Positions 63,277 to 64,000 of a stretch of DNA of 64,000 nt are shown here, piece by piece. This stretch comes from Parafrankia sp041008525 (GTDB lineage Bacteria > Actinomycetota > Actinomycetes > Frankiales > Frankiaceae), in assembly GCF_041008525.1 (NCBI RefSeq), contig NZ_JBFLUG010000032.1, forward strand, positions 1 through 64,000. Reading direction: 5' to 3'. A program made the position numbers and the translations under genes. How positions within the stretch are numbered: position 1 is the first letter of the stretch; the number at the start of each line of letters is the position of its first letter. The notes beneath the pieces were generated by a model. The model was not told where the DNA came from and ran no database searches. It worked only from the letters and a program-made list of their open reading frames with translations.

Positions 63277-63613
63277 CGAGTCCGGATCTCCGCTTCTGTC
63301 TCGGCCGACCACGGGACGGGCCCTGCCGGAACCGGCCGGCCGCGGTGTGCCGCGCCACCGGCCGGATGCACGCCGACACGGCCGTCGTCGTCGCATCGGA
63401 TCTGTCTAACGACGCAATCGTCCGTCTGCATCCTGCCCTGTGAGGGACGGTTACGCCACTGGGCGGGGCGTGATGAGTCGCGTTCCGCACGGGGCGGCCG
63501 GCGTGACCCCGGACTCTGCACGGTCAGGCCCGGTCAGGTCCGGTTGCCGGCCGGAATGACACCGGGCCAGGTGAGCGCCGTCACACCACCGAGGGGCTGT
63601 CAGGATCCGGGGC
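63277..63613. other. Divergent intergenic region, citrate synthase 2 / pdxH
   Basis: About 340 bp with no supported gene. CATCGGATCTGTCTAACGACGC near 63393-63414 is AT-richer and may carry a promoter. No clear hexamer pair is visible. Confidence 0.4.
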
Positions 63614-64000
63614 GTGACGCCCTCCCCAGCCGTGCCCGATCTCCCGGCGGTGCCCGATCCGTCCGGGCTGCGCCGTGGCTACCACCCCGGCCGGTTCGAC
63701 GAGTCGATGCTCGCCGCGACCTGGGTCGGGCAGTTCCGCAAATGGTTCGCGGACGCATCCGGCCCGGATTCGGGAATCAGCGAGCCGAACGCCATGATCT
63801 TTGGTACGGCGGACGCGGCCGGCCAGCCGAGTTCCCGCACGGTGCTGATGAAAGGGTTCGACCGGCGCGGTTTCACCCTGTTCACGAACTACGGTTCGAC
63901 CAAGGCCCGCCAGGTCGCCGAGAATCCATTCGGGTCGCTGCTGTTCCCCTGGTATCAGCTGGAGCGTCAGGTGATCGTGGCCGGTTCGGTCGAGCGGGTG
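63614..64000 (+). CDS. pdxH: Pyridoxamine 5'-phosphate oxidase, N-terminal part (cut by window end)
   Basis: 129 codons are present, then the window ends. RRGYHPGRFDESMLAATWVG, PNAMIFGTADAAGQPSSRTVLMKGF, YGSTKARQVAENPFGSLLFPWYQLERQVIVAGSVERV are the characteristic FMN-binding segments of PdxH. It oxidises pyridoxine/pyridoxamine phosphate to PLP. The GTG at 63614 is a likely start; the first 18 residues are Pro-rich and may be non-conserved. SerC, encoded on the other strand of this locus, also belongs to the B6 pathway. Confidence 0.9.
   Translation, partial: MTPSPAVPDLPAVPDPSGLRRGYHPGRFDESMLAATWVGQFRKWFADASGPDSGISEPNAMIFGTADAAGQPSSRTVLMKGFDRRGFTLFTNYGSTKARQVAENPFGSLLFPWYQLERQVIVAGSVERV

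Overview
The window is 64 kb of very GC-rich DNA. Genes are tightly packed, GTG starts are common, and many genes overlap by 4 bp. BldC, a DUF3073 protein, an AfsR-type regulator, a DUF2530 protein and the order bldC / valine dehydrogenase / DUF3073 / purM / purF point to a filamentous actinomycete, most likely Frankia or a relative. That assignment is inferred from gene content and order, not from a database search. I saw no rRNA, tRNA, CRISPR array, insertion sequence, integrase or phage gene.

Layout. 0.6-2.5 kb: a short-chain dehydrogenase and an aldo/keto reductase. 2.8-7.7 kb: a light-sensing block with a heme oxygenase, a bacteriophytochrome fused to a PP2C-type phosphatase, a divergent NarL-type response regulator and a methyltransferase. 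8-23.3 kb: catabolic and redox genes (amidohydrolase, SDR, FAD-linked oxidase, 7Fe-type ferredoxin, BluB, thiolase, acyl-CoA dehydrogenase, type-B carboxylesterase) with AfsR-like and AraC-like regulators. 23.5-35.3 kb: a conserved actinobacterial core block (bldC, conserved hypothetical, valine/leucine dehydrogenase, DUF3073, purM, purF, SCP-like protein, sacsin/Hsp90-like ATPase, DUF2530).

35.3-39.4 kb: a probable sulfur-related block with a sulfotransferase, a flavin reductase overlapping an FMN reductase, and a cupin preceded by a tiny ORF that looks like an actinobacterial cysteine-type leader peptide. 39.4-48.7 kb: a winged-helix regulator, an RNA cyclic phosphodiesterase, a Gfo/Idh/MocA-like protein, MarR, a NarL-type two-component pair, a branched-chain amino-acid type binding lipoprotein and citrate synthase.

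48.9-61.0 kb is the most interesting part: an apparent small-molecule cluster without PKS or NRPS genes. It holds two paralogous flavoproteins resembling eukaryotic FOXRED2/ERFAD, a mandelate-oxidase-like FMN enzyme, a P450 with atypical heme-loop and I-helix motifs, a CPA2 antiporter, an OmpR-type two-component pair, a MIO ammonia-lyase/aminomutase with the His-Leu pair typical of tyrosine-specific members, and an acyl-CoA/AMP ligase. A tyrosine -> p-coumarate (or beta-tyrosine) -> activated acyl intermediate route is inferred. The product is unknown. A strong bidirectional hairpin closes the cluster.

61.0-64 kb: serC, a second citrate synthase and the start of pdxH, cut by the window edge.
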